From: Sphingobium_A sp965228065
Lineage (GTDB): Bacteria > Pseudomonadota > Alphaproteobacteria > Sphingomonadales > Sphingomonadaceae
Direction: 5' to 3'
Assembly: GCA_965228065.1 (NCBI GenBank)
Contig: OZ245788.1
Coordinates: 6,570,657-6,634,656, forward strand
DNA: 64,000 bases
The notes under the pieces are model-generated. The model was not told the origin of the DNA. It did not search any database and saw nothing but the letters and a program-made list of their open reading frames with translations. Within the stretch, counting starts at the first letter, position 1; each line of letters starts with the position of its first letter. Below are positions 25,581-34,498 of the stretch, piece after piece. The translations under genes and the position numbers were made by a program.

Positions 25581-26708
25581 TCATTTCGGCGAGACGGGTG
25601 ACGCGATGGACGGGGTGGCGATCCCATCGCGATTTCGCGCCTGCCAGATTTTCATCACGCCATAGGTGAGCAGCGGTCCGAGATAGATCGCCATGAAGAC
25701 ATAAGCGATGACGCGATAGCCATTGGCGATCAGTGCCACGAGGCCGAATTGCGCGGCGAGGAAGACCGCGACGATCGCGACCAGAGTCGACGACAGGAAA
25801 CGCGCCTTCACCGGCAGATTCCCGCCCCGCCCGCTATGCGCGATACGCTCGTTGATCGCGTGCAGCGCGCCGGTACCGCTTTCGACCAGCGCGGCGAAGA
25901 TCATCAGCTGAAAGATCGTGCGGAAGATCGGGAGGTTGAGCTGACCCAGGAGATAGTCGGACGGCAGCGTCTCATCGAGGATCGCGGGATAGAAAGCGGC
26001 CATGCACAGGAAGAACAGGATCGCCGGCACCATTGCGAGCGGACCCGACAACAGCCCCGCGACGACCGCCTCACGCCGGGTCGCTATGTGCCGCAGCATC
26101 GGCAGGATCAGCACCGCGCCGATCAGATTATAGCCACTATAGGTGAGCCCGCCGGCCAGCCAGCCGTCCATCGGCACCGGCTTTGCAAAGGCATCGGCAA
26201 TGCGGCTGCCGAAGATCGGAAAGGCCAGGATCATGAACACGGCATAGGTGCCGTAAAGCAGCAGCGAGACATATTTGAACAGCGCCTCGACCGCATCGTT
26301 GCCGAAGGTCGCGAACAGGACGAGCAGCGAGACGAAGGCGAGCGTGCCCGACAGCATGGGCAGGCCGAAACTCGCCGCGATCGCGCCCGCCGCCGCGCCG
26401 TAGACCGAAAGCATCACTATGGTGGACAGGAAATTGGCGACCTCGAAGACGGGCCAGGCCTTGCCGAGCAAAGTCTTGAAGAAGGTGCGATAATCATAGG
26501 CGCCGATCTGCAGCGCGAAGACGAAGGTGAGCGCGCAGATGACGCTCCAGATCCCCATCGAGACGACCATCGCGAGCAGGCCGCCCTGCGGCCCGCTCGG
26601 CAGGAAGAACTCGACGATCTCGCGCCCCGTCGCATAACCGCCGCCGATCACCACCGCCTTGAAGGCAAGTCCGGGCAGGAGGTAGCGCTGGAATTTCGAA
26701 GCGGCCAT
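25581..26708 (-). CDS. YkvI-like membrane transporter
   Basis: 375 aa, about ten transmembrane helices. ATG 26708 is chosen because GGGGAA lies upstream; TTG 26726 is possible. The opening LLPGLAFKAVVIGGGYATGREIVEFF has the glycine-rich unwound first helix of the APC/Nramp-type LeuT fold and matches the uncharacterised YkvI group. Substrate unknown. A LysR-type box lies about 90 bp upstream, tying it to the catabolic regulon, so it may import or export a pathway compound. Confidence 0.75.
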   Translation of the reverse strand: MAASKFQRYLLPGLAFKAVVIGGGYATGREIVEFFLPSGPQGGLLAMVVSMGIWSVICALTFVFALQIGAYDYRTFFKTLLGKAWPVFEVANFLSTIVMLSVYGAAAGAIAASFGLPMLSGTLAFVSLLVLFATFGNDAVEALFKYVSLLLYGTYAVFMILAFPIFGSRIADAFAKPVPMDGWLAGGLTYSGYNLIGAVLILPMLRHIATRREAVVAGLLSGPLAMVPAILFFLCMAAFYPAILDETLPSDYLLGQLNLPIFRTIFQLMIFAALVESGTGALHAINERIAHSGRGGNLPVKARFLSSTLVAIVAVFLAAQFGLVALIANGYRVIAYVFMAIYLGPLLTYGVMKIWQARNRDGIATPSIASPVSPK

Positions 26709-26795
26709 GTCTGCCAGTTCCCCCAATTGTGATCGATCAGGTCGGGAAGCGTAGTGGCTGAGAGATATTCAACAATCATCATTATTGGTACTCTG

Positions 26796-26813
26796 CTATC
26801 GTGATCTGGAATA
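26796..26813 (+). promoter_or_regulatory. LysR-type box (CTAT-N11-ATA) upstream of the YkvI-like gene
   Basis: CTAT at 26796-26799 and GAATA ending at 26813 give CTAT-N11-ATA containing the T-N11-A core. It lies 88-105 bp upstream of the start at 26708. The same pattern recurs at 29983, 34161, 43454 and 43490. Confidence 0.55.
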
Positions 26814-26843
26814 TCTAGGCCGGATAGATCGCTGCCTCTCCCT

Positions 26844-28118
26844 TCAGGGGAGCGGGTCAGAAGTACGCCGCCCACGCGAATGGCGGTCGACCACAACAAC
26901 ACCCACCGCCGACAGGATCAGCGCCAACCCGATCAGCGCAAAATAGACCGGCCGCCCGGTGGGCAGACCGAGCAATATACCGGCGCCGAATGCACTCGAT
27001 ATCGCGCCCAGCCGGCCGATGCTCGCCGAATAGCCAATGCCCGCCGCGCGACACGCCGGTGGAAACACGTGGACGGCAAGGCTGTAGAGCGTGACCTGCA
27101 CCGCAAAGGCACCCGCCCCAGCCGCCCCGAGCGCGACAAGGATTTGCGCTGGCGATGCATTGCCCGCGCCCATCATAAAGGCGCATCCCGCCGTCGCCAG
27201 CAGAGCGCCGAAGCATGCGACGATCAGGGTCGGACGAGATCCGAAGCGCGGCGTTGCCCAGGCGGCGGCGAAGGATGCGACGACGCCGCACAGGTTGAAG
27301 ACCAAAGATCCCTGGATAGCACGATTCATCGGAAAGCCGGCAATGGCGAGCAGGACGGGAATCCAGCTGAGATAGGCGTAGAGCGCCAGCATGCTCGCGA
27401 AGAAGGCGATCGCCAGGCCGATGCCCGAGCGACGCAGCGCACCGGAATAGACGCCGACCGCGTCACCGGCATCACTCTCCACAACGCACTCATCGAGCGA
27501 GCGACAACGCGCCAGGAACACCGGAGATTCAGGCAGGCCGCGCCACATCCAGATCGCGAGCAGCAACGGCAGCAATCCGCCAAGCAGAAAACAGATCCGC
27601 CAGCCGAATGCGGGGATCAGCCATGACGCGAAACCCGCGCCGATCATCCCGCCGCACGGAACCGCGACGATGATCGCGGTCACCGCATAGTTGCGCACGC
27701 GCGCCGGCATCCATTCGGCGACGAGCGCGGTCGCATTGGGCACCGCCGCGCCAAGCCCGATCCCGGTCAAGAAGCGGAGGATGGCAAGCTGCGGGATATC
27801 GGACGCGAACGCGGTCAGCATCGACAGCGCTCCGAAGCTGACAACGCTGCCGATCAGTGCCGGGCGCCGGCCGAACCGGTCGCCGACCGCGCCGCCCAGC
27901 CCGGTGCCCAACGCCATGCCGACCAGCGCCGCCGCCATGGCGGGCGCGAGTGCGCCGGCCGTGACGCTCCAGTCCCGCAATATGGCAGGGCCGGCGAACG
28001 CGGCCAGTTGCACGTCGAAACCATCGAGCAGGATGATCGCCCCGACCAGCAGGAGCAGCCGGATATGGAAACCCCGGAGCGCCAGGCCCTCCACCGGTGG
28101 GTCGACCTGGATCGCCAT
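26844..28118 (-). CDS. MFS transporter, aromatic acid:H+ symporter (AAHS) type
   Basis: 424 aa from ATG 28118 (GTG 28178 would run into the previous gene and lacks a ribosome-binding site). Twelve transmembrane helices. LLDGFDVQLAAF in helix 1 carries the DGFD motif of PcaK/BenK-type aromatic acid symporters; GDRFGRRP is the MFS loop 2-3 signature. It probably takes up an aromatic carboxylate at the inner membrane. It begins 10 bp after the LVIVD-protein gene, so the two form an operon. Confidence 0.87.
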   Translation of the reverse strand: MAIQVDPPVEGLALRGFHIRLLLLVGAIILLDGFDVQLAAFAGPAILRDWSVTAGALAPAMAAALVGMALGTGLGGAVGDRFGRRPALIGSVVSFGALSMLTAFASDIPQLAILRFLTGIGLGAAVPNATALVAEWMPARVRNYAVTAIIVAVPCGGMIGAGFASWLIPAFGWRICFLLGGLLPLLLAIWMWRGLPESPVFLARCRSLDECVVESDAGDAVGVYSGALRRSGIGLAIAFFASMLALYAYLSWIPVLLAIAGFPMNRAIQGSLVFNLCGVVASFAAAWATPRFGSRPTLIVACFGALLATAGCAFMMGAGNASPAQILVALGAAGAGAFAVQVTLYSLAVHVFPPACRAAGIGYSASIGRLGAISSAFGAGILLGLPTGRPVYFALIGLALILSAVGVVVVDRHSRGRRTSDPLP

Positions 28119-28128
28119 CTCCGCCCGA

Positions 28129-29901
28129 TCAGTCGCGCGGCGGCCAGGATTTGGCGGGAACGCCCTTTTTGGGTTCACCGAGCAGCGGAGTCTTCAGCGC
28201 GTAGAAGCCGTGATTGGTGAACATCCAGATGATGTTGCGATCATATTCGACATAGATGCCGAACCCGAGATTGCCCTTCACATAGTCTGGCGTTTCCGCA
28301 TCGGTCGGGAAGCGCGGCACATAATAGGCCGCGATCTCGGGCTTGCTCGGATCGCGCACGTCGAACAGCTGAACCCCGGCATTGTAGAATGCATAGGGGA
28401 CGATGCCCTCGCGCGAGCGTCCCGGCTGAGTGAAATAGCCCGGCCGCTTGGGGCCGAAACTGCCGCGGCGCTCGCAATAATCCTTGAACGCGGCGTCCTC
28501 GGGCGGCGTCGGCCGTGGGAAGGTGTTGACGATCTTCGGGTTCTTCAGATCGCGGACGTTGATGACGAAAATGTCCTTGTACGGCTCGTAACAATCGTCG
28601 TTCATCGGATAGCCGTTCATGAAGATGTAGCCGGTGCGCTCATATTGGCTGACATCGATATTGTCGGCTTCGGTGCCCGCGAATTTGGGCACCATGTCGA
28701 GATGGCTGATCACTTTCATGTGCGCCGGATCGGAGATGTCGAGCACGTAGAAGCCCAGCCCGCCCATCGCGGCGAAGCCGACGGTGCCGCCCTTTTCGAC
28801 GGGCTTGGGAATGAAGATCGGCATGCGCGATCCCATCCATGACGTGCGGTTGCCCGCGCGCGGATTCTTGAGGTACGCGTCGGCCTCCGCCTGGTCGCCG
28901 ACGATCTGGCCGGGCACCGAGAATTGCTGGAGGAATTTCGGATTCTTCGGATCCGACATGTCCCAGGACTGATAGCCCGGCGAATAGAGATAATTGGGAT
29001 ATTCGGTGAGCCCGAAACTGTCGTCGGGCGCGGTCGACAGGAACATGTATTTGCCGCCGAACCAGGCCGGCACGTCGAGCGACCCCGAACCCTGCTGATG
29101 GCCGGGCTTGGCATCGGGATGCTTGTAGTCCGTGGTGCGTGTCGCGATCTTTTCCCACTGATCGGGCAGCGGGCCGTTCATCACATAGACGTTGAAGCCC
29201 TTGTGATAGGGCCAGTCGCGGATCTTCTGGACGCCCTCGGGCTCGGTCATTTTCTCTTCGAAGATGCCGAAGCGCTGGACCTCGTTGGACTGGACCATGA
29301 TATATTTGCCCAGCGACTTGTCCCACTGGATCGAGGCCGCGCCGATCATCTCGCCTTCGGGGAACGGGTTCACCGGATCGCCGCCGCCCTTGCCCGTCCA
29401 GGTCTGCCCCTTGGTCAGGAGCAGCTTGGCCTTGGCCGGGTCGGTGATGTCGAACACCTTCAGATTGTGGCGGTCATAGACATAGAGATAACGCTTGCCG
29501 TTGAAGTCCGCGATATTCTGCCAGGTGTGGAAGGGCGAGGCGACCTGCGGATAGAAGGCCACGACCTCCATATTCTTGGCGTAGGATTTCTGATCCCAGT
29601 AACCGAGCTGCCCCGGAAAGGGCGCGCTGTCCTCCAGAAGTGGCGTCGCCTTGGGATGCACGAAAACGCCGGTCTTCGGATCGATGCCGTAGTCCACGCC
29701 AGGCTTGGGCGGCGGGGGCTTCTGGTCATAGGTCAGATCGTGCCATTGCTTCACGACGGGATCGCGGATGTCGATCTTCGGCGCAGCCTTTTCCTCAGAC
29801 GATCGCGCGCTCGTGCCGAACATCAGCGCGGTGACGGTGCAGCAGGCGAGGATGACGGCCCTGAGCCGCGGCCGGGCCGATATGGTGGCGATTGAGGTCA
29901 A
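28129..29901 (-). CDS. Exported LVIVD-repeat beta-propeller protein
   Basis: 590 aa. Start TTG 29901 is supported by AAGGAG eight bases upstream. Signal sequence LRAVILACCTVTALMFGTSA. Repeats of the type YVYDRHNLKVFDITDPAKAK, FYVLDISDPAHMKVISHL, DIFVINVRDLKNPKIVNTF and VQLFDVRDPSKPEIAAYY show a beta-propeller of LVIVD repeats. Such large proteins occur near aromatic catabolic genes in sphingomonads as I recall, but no reaction is established. It is co-transcribed with the MFS transporter downstream. A LysR-type box is centred about 90 bp upstream. Confidence 0.75.
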   Translation of the reverse strand: MTSIATISARPRLRAVILACCTVTALMFGTSARSSEEKAAPKIDIRDPVVKQWHDLTYDQKPPPPKPGVDYGIDPKTGVFVHPKATPLLEDSAPFPGQLGYWDQKSYAKNMEVVAFYPQVASPFHTWQNIADFNGKRYLYVYDRHNLKVFDITDPAKAKLLLTKGQTWTGKGGGDPVNPFPEGEMIGAASIQWDKSLGKYIMVQSNEVQRFGIFEEKMTEPEGVQKIRDWPYHKGFNVYVMNGPLPDQWEKIATRTTDYKHPDAKPGHQQGSGSLDVPAWFGGKYMFLSTAPDDSFGLTEYPNYLYSPGYQSWDMSDPKNPKFLQQFSVPGQIVGDQAEADAYLKNPRAGNRTSWMGSRMPIFIPKPVEKGGTVGFAAMGGLGFYVLDISDPAHMKVISHLDMVPKFAGTEADNIDVSQYERTGYIFMNGYPMNDDCYEPYKDIFVINVRDLKNPKIVNTFPRPTPPEDAAFKDYCERRGSFGPKRPGYFTQPGRSREGIVPYAFYNAGVQLFDVRDPSKPEIAAYYVPRFPTDAETPDYVKGNLGFGIYVEYDRNIIWMFTNHGFYALKTPLLGEPKKGVPAKSWPPRD

Positions 29902-29982
29902 CGAAGCGCTCCTTGATCCGTCCGATTTCGATAAGGCTAGGCTCAGTCACTATATCGATAAAATAATGTTTTGAGCGGACTC

Positions 29983-30000
29983 TATTCTGGTTTCATATAG
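29983..30000 (-). promoter_or_regulatory. LysR-type box upstream of the LVIVD-protein operon
   Basis: On the minus strand CTAT-N11-ATA, with GAATA as the right half as at 26796. It lies 82-99 bp upstream of the TTG start at 29901 and overlaps the 3' end of the BASS gene. Confidence 0.55.
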
Positions 30001-30916
30001 CACTGGGCGCTGCCGCCACTGCCTGCACCGAACTATCGCCTTCGCGCGCCTGGCGCCGCCTTTCCCAGCGGATGAACAGCCAGGGAATGGTGATCATGAG
30101 CAGGCCGTAGACAAGCGGCAGCCGGGCGATGCCGGGCATGTCGACCAGGGTCACCGACGCCAGCAGAGCGATCGCCAGATTGTGCACACCCACCTCGATC
30201 ACGATCGTCAGAACCTGGAGTGGACCGAGCCGCGCCAGCCTTGCCAGCGCATAACTCGCTCCCATCGCCAGCAGCATCAGCGCCAGACAGATGCCGAAAC
30301 TCTCCAGGAAAATCCCCCAGCCCGCAAGATGGTGCCAGTTGAAGCCCGTGGTGGTCAGGCACATGAACAGGATCAGCACGACCGAGAGCCGTCGCCCGAT
30401 CTCGACGCCACGCGCGGCGATCGCCGGCGCGACCGCACGGACAGCCATGCCGAGCATGACCGGCAGGATCGTGAGCAGGCCGAGCGTCGCGGCAGTCTGT
30501 CCGACCGGCATCGCGACGGCGCGTGCATCGCCGAGAAACTGATGCAGCGCGAAGCTGGCCCAGAGCGGCAGGGTGACCGCGACCAGCAGGGTCGACAACG
30601 CCGTCAGGCTGACCGCCAGCGCGACATCGGCGCGCGCGGCGAGCGTGATCGCGTTGGACGTCACGCCACCGGGGCTGGCGGCCAGGATGATCAGCCCGAC
30701 CGCGACCTCGGGACCGATCGGCAAAGCGAAGGCCAGCCCGATCGCGATCAGCGGCAACAGCAGCATCTGAGCGGACAGGCCGACGAGCACCGCGCGAGGC
30801 GCGGAGAGGATCGCGCGGAAATCGGCGAGCCCCAGCGCGAGCCCCATGCCGAACATGATGACGAAGATGATGGCCGGAAAAATGGTCTGCGACAGGAAGG
30901 GGAAGACATCGGCCAC
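29993..30916 (-). CDS. BASS-family (bile acid:sodium symporter type) transporter
   Basis: 307 aa from GTG 30916, with GAGGAG six bases upstream. Nine to ten transmembrane helices. LAASPGGVTSNAITLAARADVALAVSLTALST is the conserved cross-over region of the BASS family, and IEVGVHNLAIALL the second. It carries organic anions with Na+ (bile acids, pyruvate, pantothenate in known members). It starts 10 bp after the aspartate-dehydrogenase-like gene, in the operon headed by the TonB receptor. Confidence 0.87.
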   Translation of the reverse strand: MADVFPFLSQTIFPAIIFVIMFGMGLALGLADFRAILSAPRAVLVGLSAQMLLLPLIAIGLAFALPIGPEVAVGLIILAASPGGVTSNAITLAARADVALAVSLTALSTLLVAVTLPLWASFALHQFLGDARAVAMPVGQTAATLGLLTILPVMLGMAVRAVAPAIAARGVEIGRRLSVVLILFMCLTTTGFNWHHLAGWGIFLESFGICLALMLLAMGASYALARLARLGPLQVLTIVIEVGVHNLAIALLASVTLVDMPGIARLPLVYGLLMITIPWLFIRWERRRQAREGDSSVQAVAAAPSAI

Positions 30917-30926
30917 GTTCAACTCC

Positions 30927-31694
30927 TCAGACGAATTCCATGGCCCCCGCACAGCCGGCAGCGCGCAGGATCGATCGATACACCGCCTCCGCCATCTCGC
31001 TTCCCGACACGCCGACCGCAGGCTGGCTGCGCTCGATGGTCAGGCGGCTGCCGTCCTTGCCGATCGCCTCGATCGCGAGTTGCAGATGCTCGAGCGCGGG
31101 ATCGGCGATCAGCCGGGCGCAGCAGTCGTCCAGCCCCGTGGTCGCGAGCGCGCAGGCGACCATCGCATTGACGTTGTGCGGGAATTTCTGCGCGATCTGC
31201 CGCACGCTGCCGTCGAAGATCACCGTTTCGTTCGTCACGCCCTCACCCGCCGGACCAATGCTGCGCGGCGGCTTGCGGAAGGTGATCGACACACGATCCC
31301 ACATCGCGCGCCATTCCAGCAGACTATCCGCACCGACAAGCGCGCCATGCGCCACGAACAGCGAATGACCGGCCTGTCGGGCGCGATCGGTCAGGCGCGC
31401 CCGCAATGCGTCGTCGGCCAGAGCGGTCAGCGACAGCGGCATATAATCAGCAATGGCGAGCAGATCCTCGCCGTTCCGAACCGTGACCTCGGGCCCGGCG
31501 ATCTCGACGATCAGGTCGGGCGCGAAACGCCGCGCATCGGCCAGATCGTCGAGAATGAGTGCGGGATCGGTCCCTGCAAGCCGGTCCCGGCTGCGGTTAT
31601 GGACAAAGGCAAGACTGAGTGGCCCGCCCTCGCGGGCGATGCGCTGGTAAATCTCCGATCCGATGAAACCGAACCCGATCAGCCCGATGCGCAT
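30927..31694 (-). CDS. Aspartate-dehydrogenase-like NAD(P) oxidoreductase (copy 1)
   Basis: 255 aa from ATG 31694 (GGGGA upstream). Rossmann start MRIGLIGFGFIGSEIY, middle FVAHGALVGADSLLEW and catalytic-domain motif KFPHNVNAMVACALA match the L-aspartate dehydrogenase (NadX) family, which deaminates aspartate to oxaloacetate or forms iminoaspartate. No nadA/nadC genes are nearby, so it more likely acts on a pathway amino acid. It lies between the TonB receptor and the BASS transporter. A second, divergent homologue is at 43586. Confidence 0.82.
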   Translation of the reverse strand: MRIGLIGFGFIGSEIYQRIAREGGPLSLAFVHNRSRDRLAGTDPALILDDLADARRFAPDLIVEIAGPEVTVRNGEDLLAIADYMPLSLTALADDALRARLTDRARQAGHSLFVAHGALVGADSLLEWRAMWDRVSITFRKPPRSIGPAGEGVTNETVIFDGSVRQIAQKFPHNVNAMVACALATTGLDDCCARLIADPALEHLQLAIEAIGKDGSRLTIERSQPAVGVSGSEMAEAVYRSILRAAGCAGAMEFV

Positions 31695-31734
31695 TGCCCG
31701 TTCCCCCACGTTACAGGCGGCCACTCGTTCCGGA

Positions 31735-34050
31735 TCAGTATTTCCAGATCAGCGACGCACCATAGGTCCGCGGCGGAGCATAGGACACGAGCACCGATCC
31801 GATCACGTCCGACTTGCCGGCTTCGTAGAGCTTGTTGGTCAGGTTCTTGCCCCAGACCGAGAACACCCATTTGCCGTCGCCGGTCTCGACGCCGAACGAT
31901 CCGTTGAGGATGCCGACCGAGGACTGGCGCGTGCGCGCACTGTTCTCATTGTCGAAGAAGAAGGATCCGCTCCAGCTATAGTCGGCGCGCAGGAAACCGT
32001 CGAACCGCTCGGAGACAGGCAAGGTCAGATCGCCGCCGACACTGAACGCATTCTCCGGCGAGCGTCGCAGCACATTGCCCTTCAGGTTGGTCGCCACCGG
32101 CACCGAACAGAAGCAGCTCGGATCATATCGCAACTCGGTGCTGATCAGATCGCCGGTGATCTTCGCCTTCATATAGGTGTAGTTGGCGAAGAAGGTCAGG
32201 CCCTTCACCGGCACCACCGCGGTCTCAAGCTCGATGCCGCGCACGCGCGCCTTGCCCGCGTTGGAGATGACATTGTCGGCGGGCAGGTTCGCGTCGAAGA
32301 TCACGAATTGCTGGGTCTGAAGATCCTTATATTCGGTCCAGAAGCCGGTGACGTTGACGCGCAGCCGGTCGTCCAGCCAGGTCGTTTTCGCCCCGACTTC
32401 ATAGTTCAATGCATATTCGGGATTATACGCAGCGCGCGCCTCGCCCGGATTGGTCGCATTCTCGCCATTCCAGCCGCCGGACTTGTAGCCCTTCGACACC
32501 AGGGCATAGAGATAGACGTCCTTCGCGGCCTTCCAATGCAGGTTCACGCTTGGCGTCCAGGCATCCCAGCTCTTTTTGGTCGAGGCCGTGAAGGCACGGG
32601 TGAAATTGCCCGCCTCATCCTCGAAATCGGCGCCGAGAAAGTCGCCGATCGTCTCGCGATAGACCGAGAAGCGCTTGCGATCCTTGGTGTAACGGATGCC
32701 TGCGGTCACGCCGAGCGTGTCGGTGATGTCGAACGTGCCCTCGACGAACGCGGCATAGGTGTCCGACTTCAGCCGGGTTTCCGCGATCTCGCGGCCTTGG
32801 GCGAAATAGTCGACGAAGATATAGTCGGCGTCCTCGACGCGATCGACATCCTCATGCTGATAATAGAGGCCGGCCAGGAAATTAAAGGGCCCTTCGAAGT
32901 TCGAACGGAAGCGGAACTCCTGCGAGAAACTCTTGACCGTCTCGTCCTTGATATTGACGTAATAATCGTCGTTGAAGGCGGCGCGGTTGATCGCGAAGAA
33001 ATTGATCCGCCCACCGGGATTATAGACCAGCCGGGTGAAATCGATGAAGCTGCCCCCGTCATTGCCCTTCGCCGAAAAGGTCCCTTCGCGATAGGCGGTG
33101 ACCGAAGTCAGTGTGCCCGATCCGGTATCCCAATTGGCGCTGAGATGGACACCTCCGAGATCGGCATCCTGGCGACCATCGATATTGTTCGGCCCCTTGC
33201 GGCGATCCGGATTCACGAACGGGATGTTGTGAGTCGACGGGATCTGGATATCGACCCATTTCCCCCGCGCACGGCGGCGCGTGAGATCGCCGGTCAGCAG
33301 GATATCGAGATCGTCGCTCGGCTGATAGCGAAGCTGGCCCAGCACACCGAACACCGAGAGATTCTCGATATCGTTGCCGGTATAGGTGTTGAAGGCGAAG
33401 CCGTCGCGCATGCGCGAGACTGCGGCGATGCTGCCCGACAGCCCCTCACCGATGCCGCCGCCGACATGGCCCTTCATTTCGATCGCGCCGTAATTGCCGA
33501 TGCCGGCCTCCAGACCCGCGCGGAAGGTGTCGGTGGGCTTGCGCGTGATGAAGTTGATCGCGCCGCCGACGACGTTCTTGCCATAGAGCGTGCCCTGCGG
33601 CCCACGTACGATCTCGACGCGCTCCAGGTCGAACAGTTCGATCGCGGTGCCCTGGGCACGCGGCAGATAGACGTCGTTGAGGAAGAAGCCGATCGCGGCG
33701 CTCGATGCGGCACTCTCGATATCGGTACCGATGCCGCGCAGGAAGATATTGGGTTCGGAGATATTGTCCGGGTTCAGGGTGAAGCCGGGCACCCGGCTCG
33801 CGATCTCCGAAAACTCGTCGATGCCGGCCTTGGCCAGCGTATCGCCACTGAATGCGGCGACCGAAAGCGGCGCGGACTGCAAGGTCTCCTCGCGCCTGCG
33901 CGCGGTGACCACGATCTCTTCGAGCCCGCTGCTTTCCGTGGCACCATCCTGCGGCGCAGCCTGCTGCGCCAGCGCCGTGCCCGGCATGCCAATCATGGCG
34001 ATAGCACCCAACAGCAGTCGTGATCTCGTCCTGTAAGAATTCTTGCGCAC
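31735..34050 (-). CDS. TonB-dependent outer-membrane receptor
   Basis: 771 aa from GTG 34050 (AAGGGG eight bases upstream). Signal peptide SRLLLGAIAMIGMPGTALA. TonB box region LEEIVVTARRREE, plug domain with FLRGIG and VEIVRGPQGTLYGKN (about residues 60-160), then a 22-strand barrel ending in the aromatic residue of ASLIWKY. It takes up a large or scarce substrate at the outer membrane. As first gene of the operon with an aspartate-dehydrogenase-like enzyme and a BASS symporter, it is probably a catabolic-substrate receptor rather than a siderophore receptor. Confidence 0.93.
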   Translation of the reverse strand: MRKNSYRTRSRLLLGAIAMIGMPGTALAQQAAPQDGATESSGLEEIVVTARRREETLQSAPLSVAAFSGDTLAKAGIDEFSEIASRVPGFTLNPDNISEPNIFLRGIGTDIESAASSAAIGFFLNDVYLPRAQGTAIELFDLERVEIVRGPQGTLYGKNVVGGAINFITRKPTDTFRAGLEAGIGNYGAIEMKGHVGGGIGEGLSGSIAAVSRMRDGFAFNTYTGNDIENLSVFGVLGQLRYQPSDDLDILLTGDLTRRRARGKWVDIQIPSTHNIPFVNPDRRKGPNNIDGRQDADLGGVHLSANWDTGSGTLTSVTAYREGTFSAKGNDGGSFIDFTRLVYNPGGRINFFAINRAAFNDDYYVNIKDETVKSFSQEFRFRSNFEGPFNFLAGLYYQHEDVDRVEDADYIFVDYFAQGREIAETRLKSDTYAAFVEGTFDITDTLGVTAGIRYTKDRKRFSVYRETIGDFLGADFEDEAGNFTRAFTASTKKSWDAWTPSVNLHWKAAKDVYLYALVSKGYKSGGWNGENATNPGEARAAYNPEYALNYEVGAKTTWLDDRLRVNVTGFWTEYKDLQTQQFVIFDANLPADNVISNAGKARVRGIELETAVVPVKGLTFFANYTYMKAKITGDLISTELRYDPSCFCSVPVATNLKGNVLRRSPENAFSVGGDLTLPVSERFDGFLRADYSWSGSFFFDNENSARTRQSSVGILNGSFGVETGDGKWVFSVWGKNLTNKLYEAGKSDVIGSVLVSYAPPRTYGASLIWKY

Positions 34051-34160
34051 CGGCGTTGCCCCTTTCCCCTTGTTCACCGCCAGCAGACCCTTGCAACGCC
34101 GTTCGTGCGGCGTGCATTCCATGTCCTCTGTCTGCCGACAGCCTCAAATCAAGTGGGAGC

Positions 34161-34178
34161 CTATGGTCTAAGGTCATA
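34161..34178 (+). promoter_or_regulatory. LysR-type box upstream of the TonB receptor operon
   Basis: CTAT (34161-34164), 11 bases, ATA (34176-34178). The right half is TCATA rather than GAATA. It lies 111-128 bp upstream of the start at 34050, slightly farther than the other boxes. The rest of 34051-34393 is AT-rich and shows no gene. Confidence 0.45.
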
Positions 34179-34393
34179 TGTGAATAATAATATTGCAGTG
34201 CCTCGATATAGCTTTTCAAGATAACGAAGCCAAATCTGAGTCGATGATCTTACCTTCATCAATGCGTTGATTTACAAAGACTAAAATGCGCAGTCGCCTG
34301 CGTTGCGGTCGACATGCTGCACCGCACTATACAACCCCGGCACCGAAAGACACGGCCCGGGATAGCAGCTCCGAAATTCTGCGCGTACACGGC

Positions 34394-34498
34394 TAGAGCG
34401 GATCTGGTTCGGGATGAACCAGATCCGCTCCATATTTGCCTTTGTTCACCGCGATTTCCGAGCCGGCAGATGATTCCACCTGCCTCGAAATCGCTTTA
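34394..34498 (+). repeat. ~104-bp two-hairpin repeat, copy A
   Basis: First hairpin: GAGCGGATCTGGTTC (34396-34410) and its perfect complement (34416-34430) around GGGAT. Second hairpin: GCGATTTC-CGAG with CTC-GAAATCGC, around GGCAG/CTGCC. It is nearly identical to 51624-51728 in inverted orientation. In both copies it begins at the stop codon of a catabolic gene (here ALDH, stop 34496-34498), so it can serve as that operon's terminator. Confidence 0.85.

Noticed and set aside
31663..34023. A 786-codon open frame on the plus strand opposite the TonB receptor gene
   Set aside because: It is an antisense shadow of a high-G+C gene: the composition is rich in Arg, His and Asp, there are no family motifs and no ribosome-binding site, while the minus strand has a full TonB receptor.
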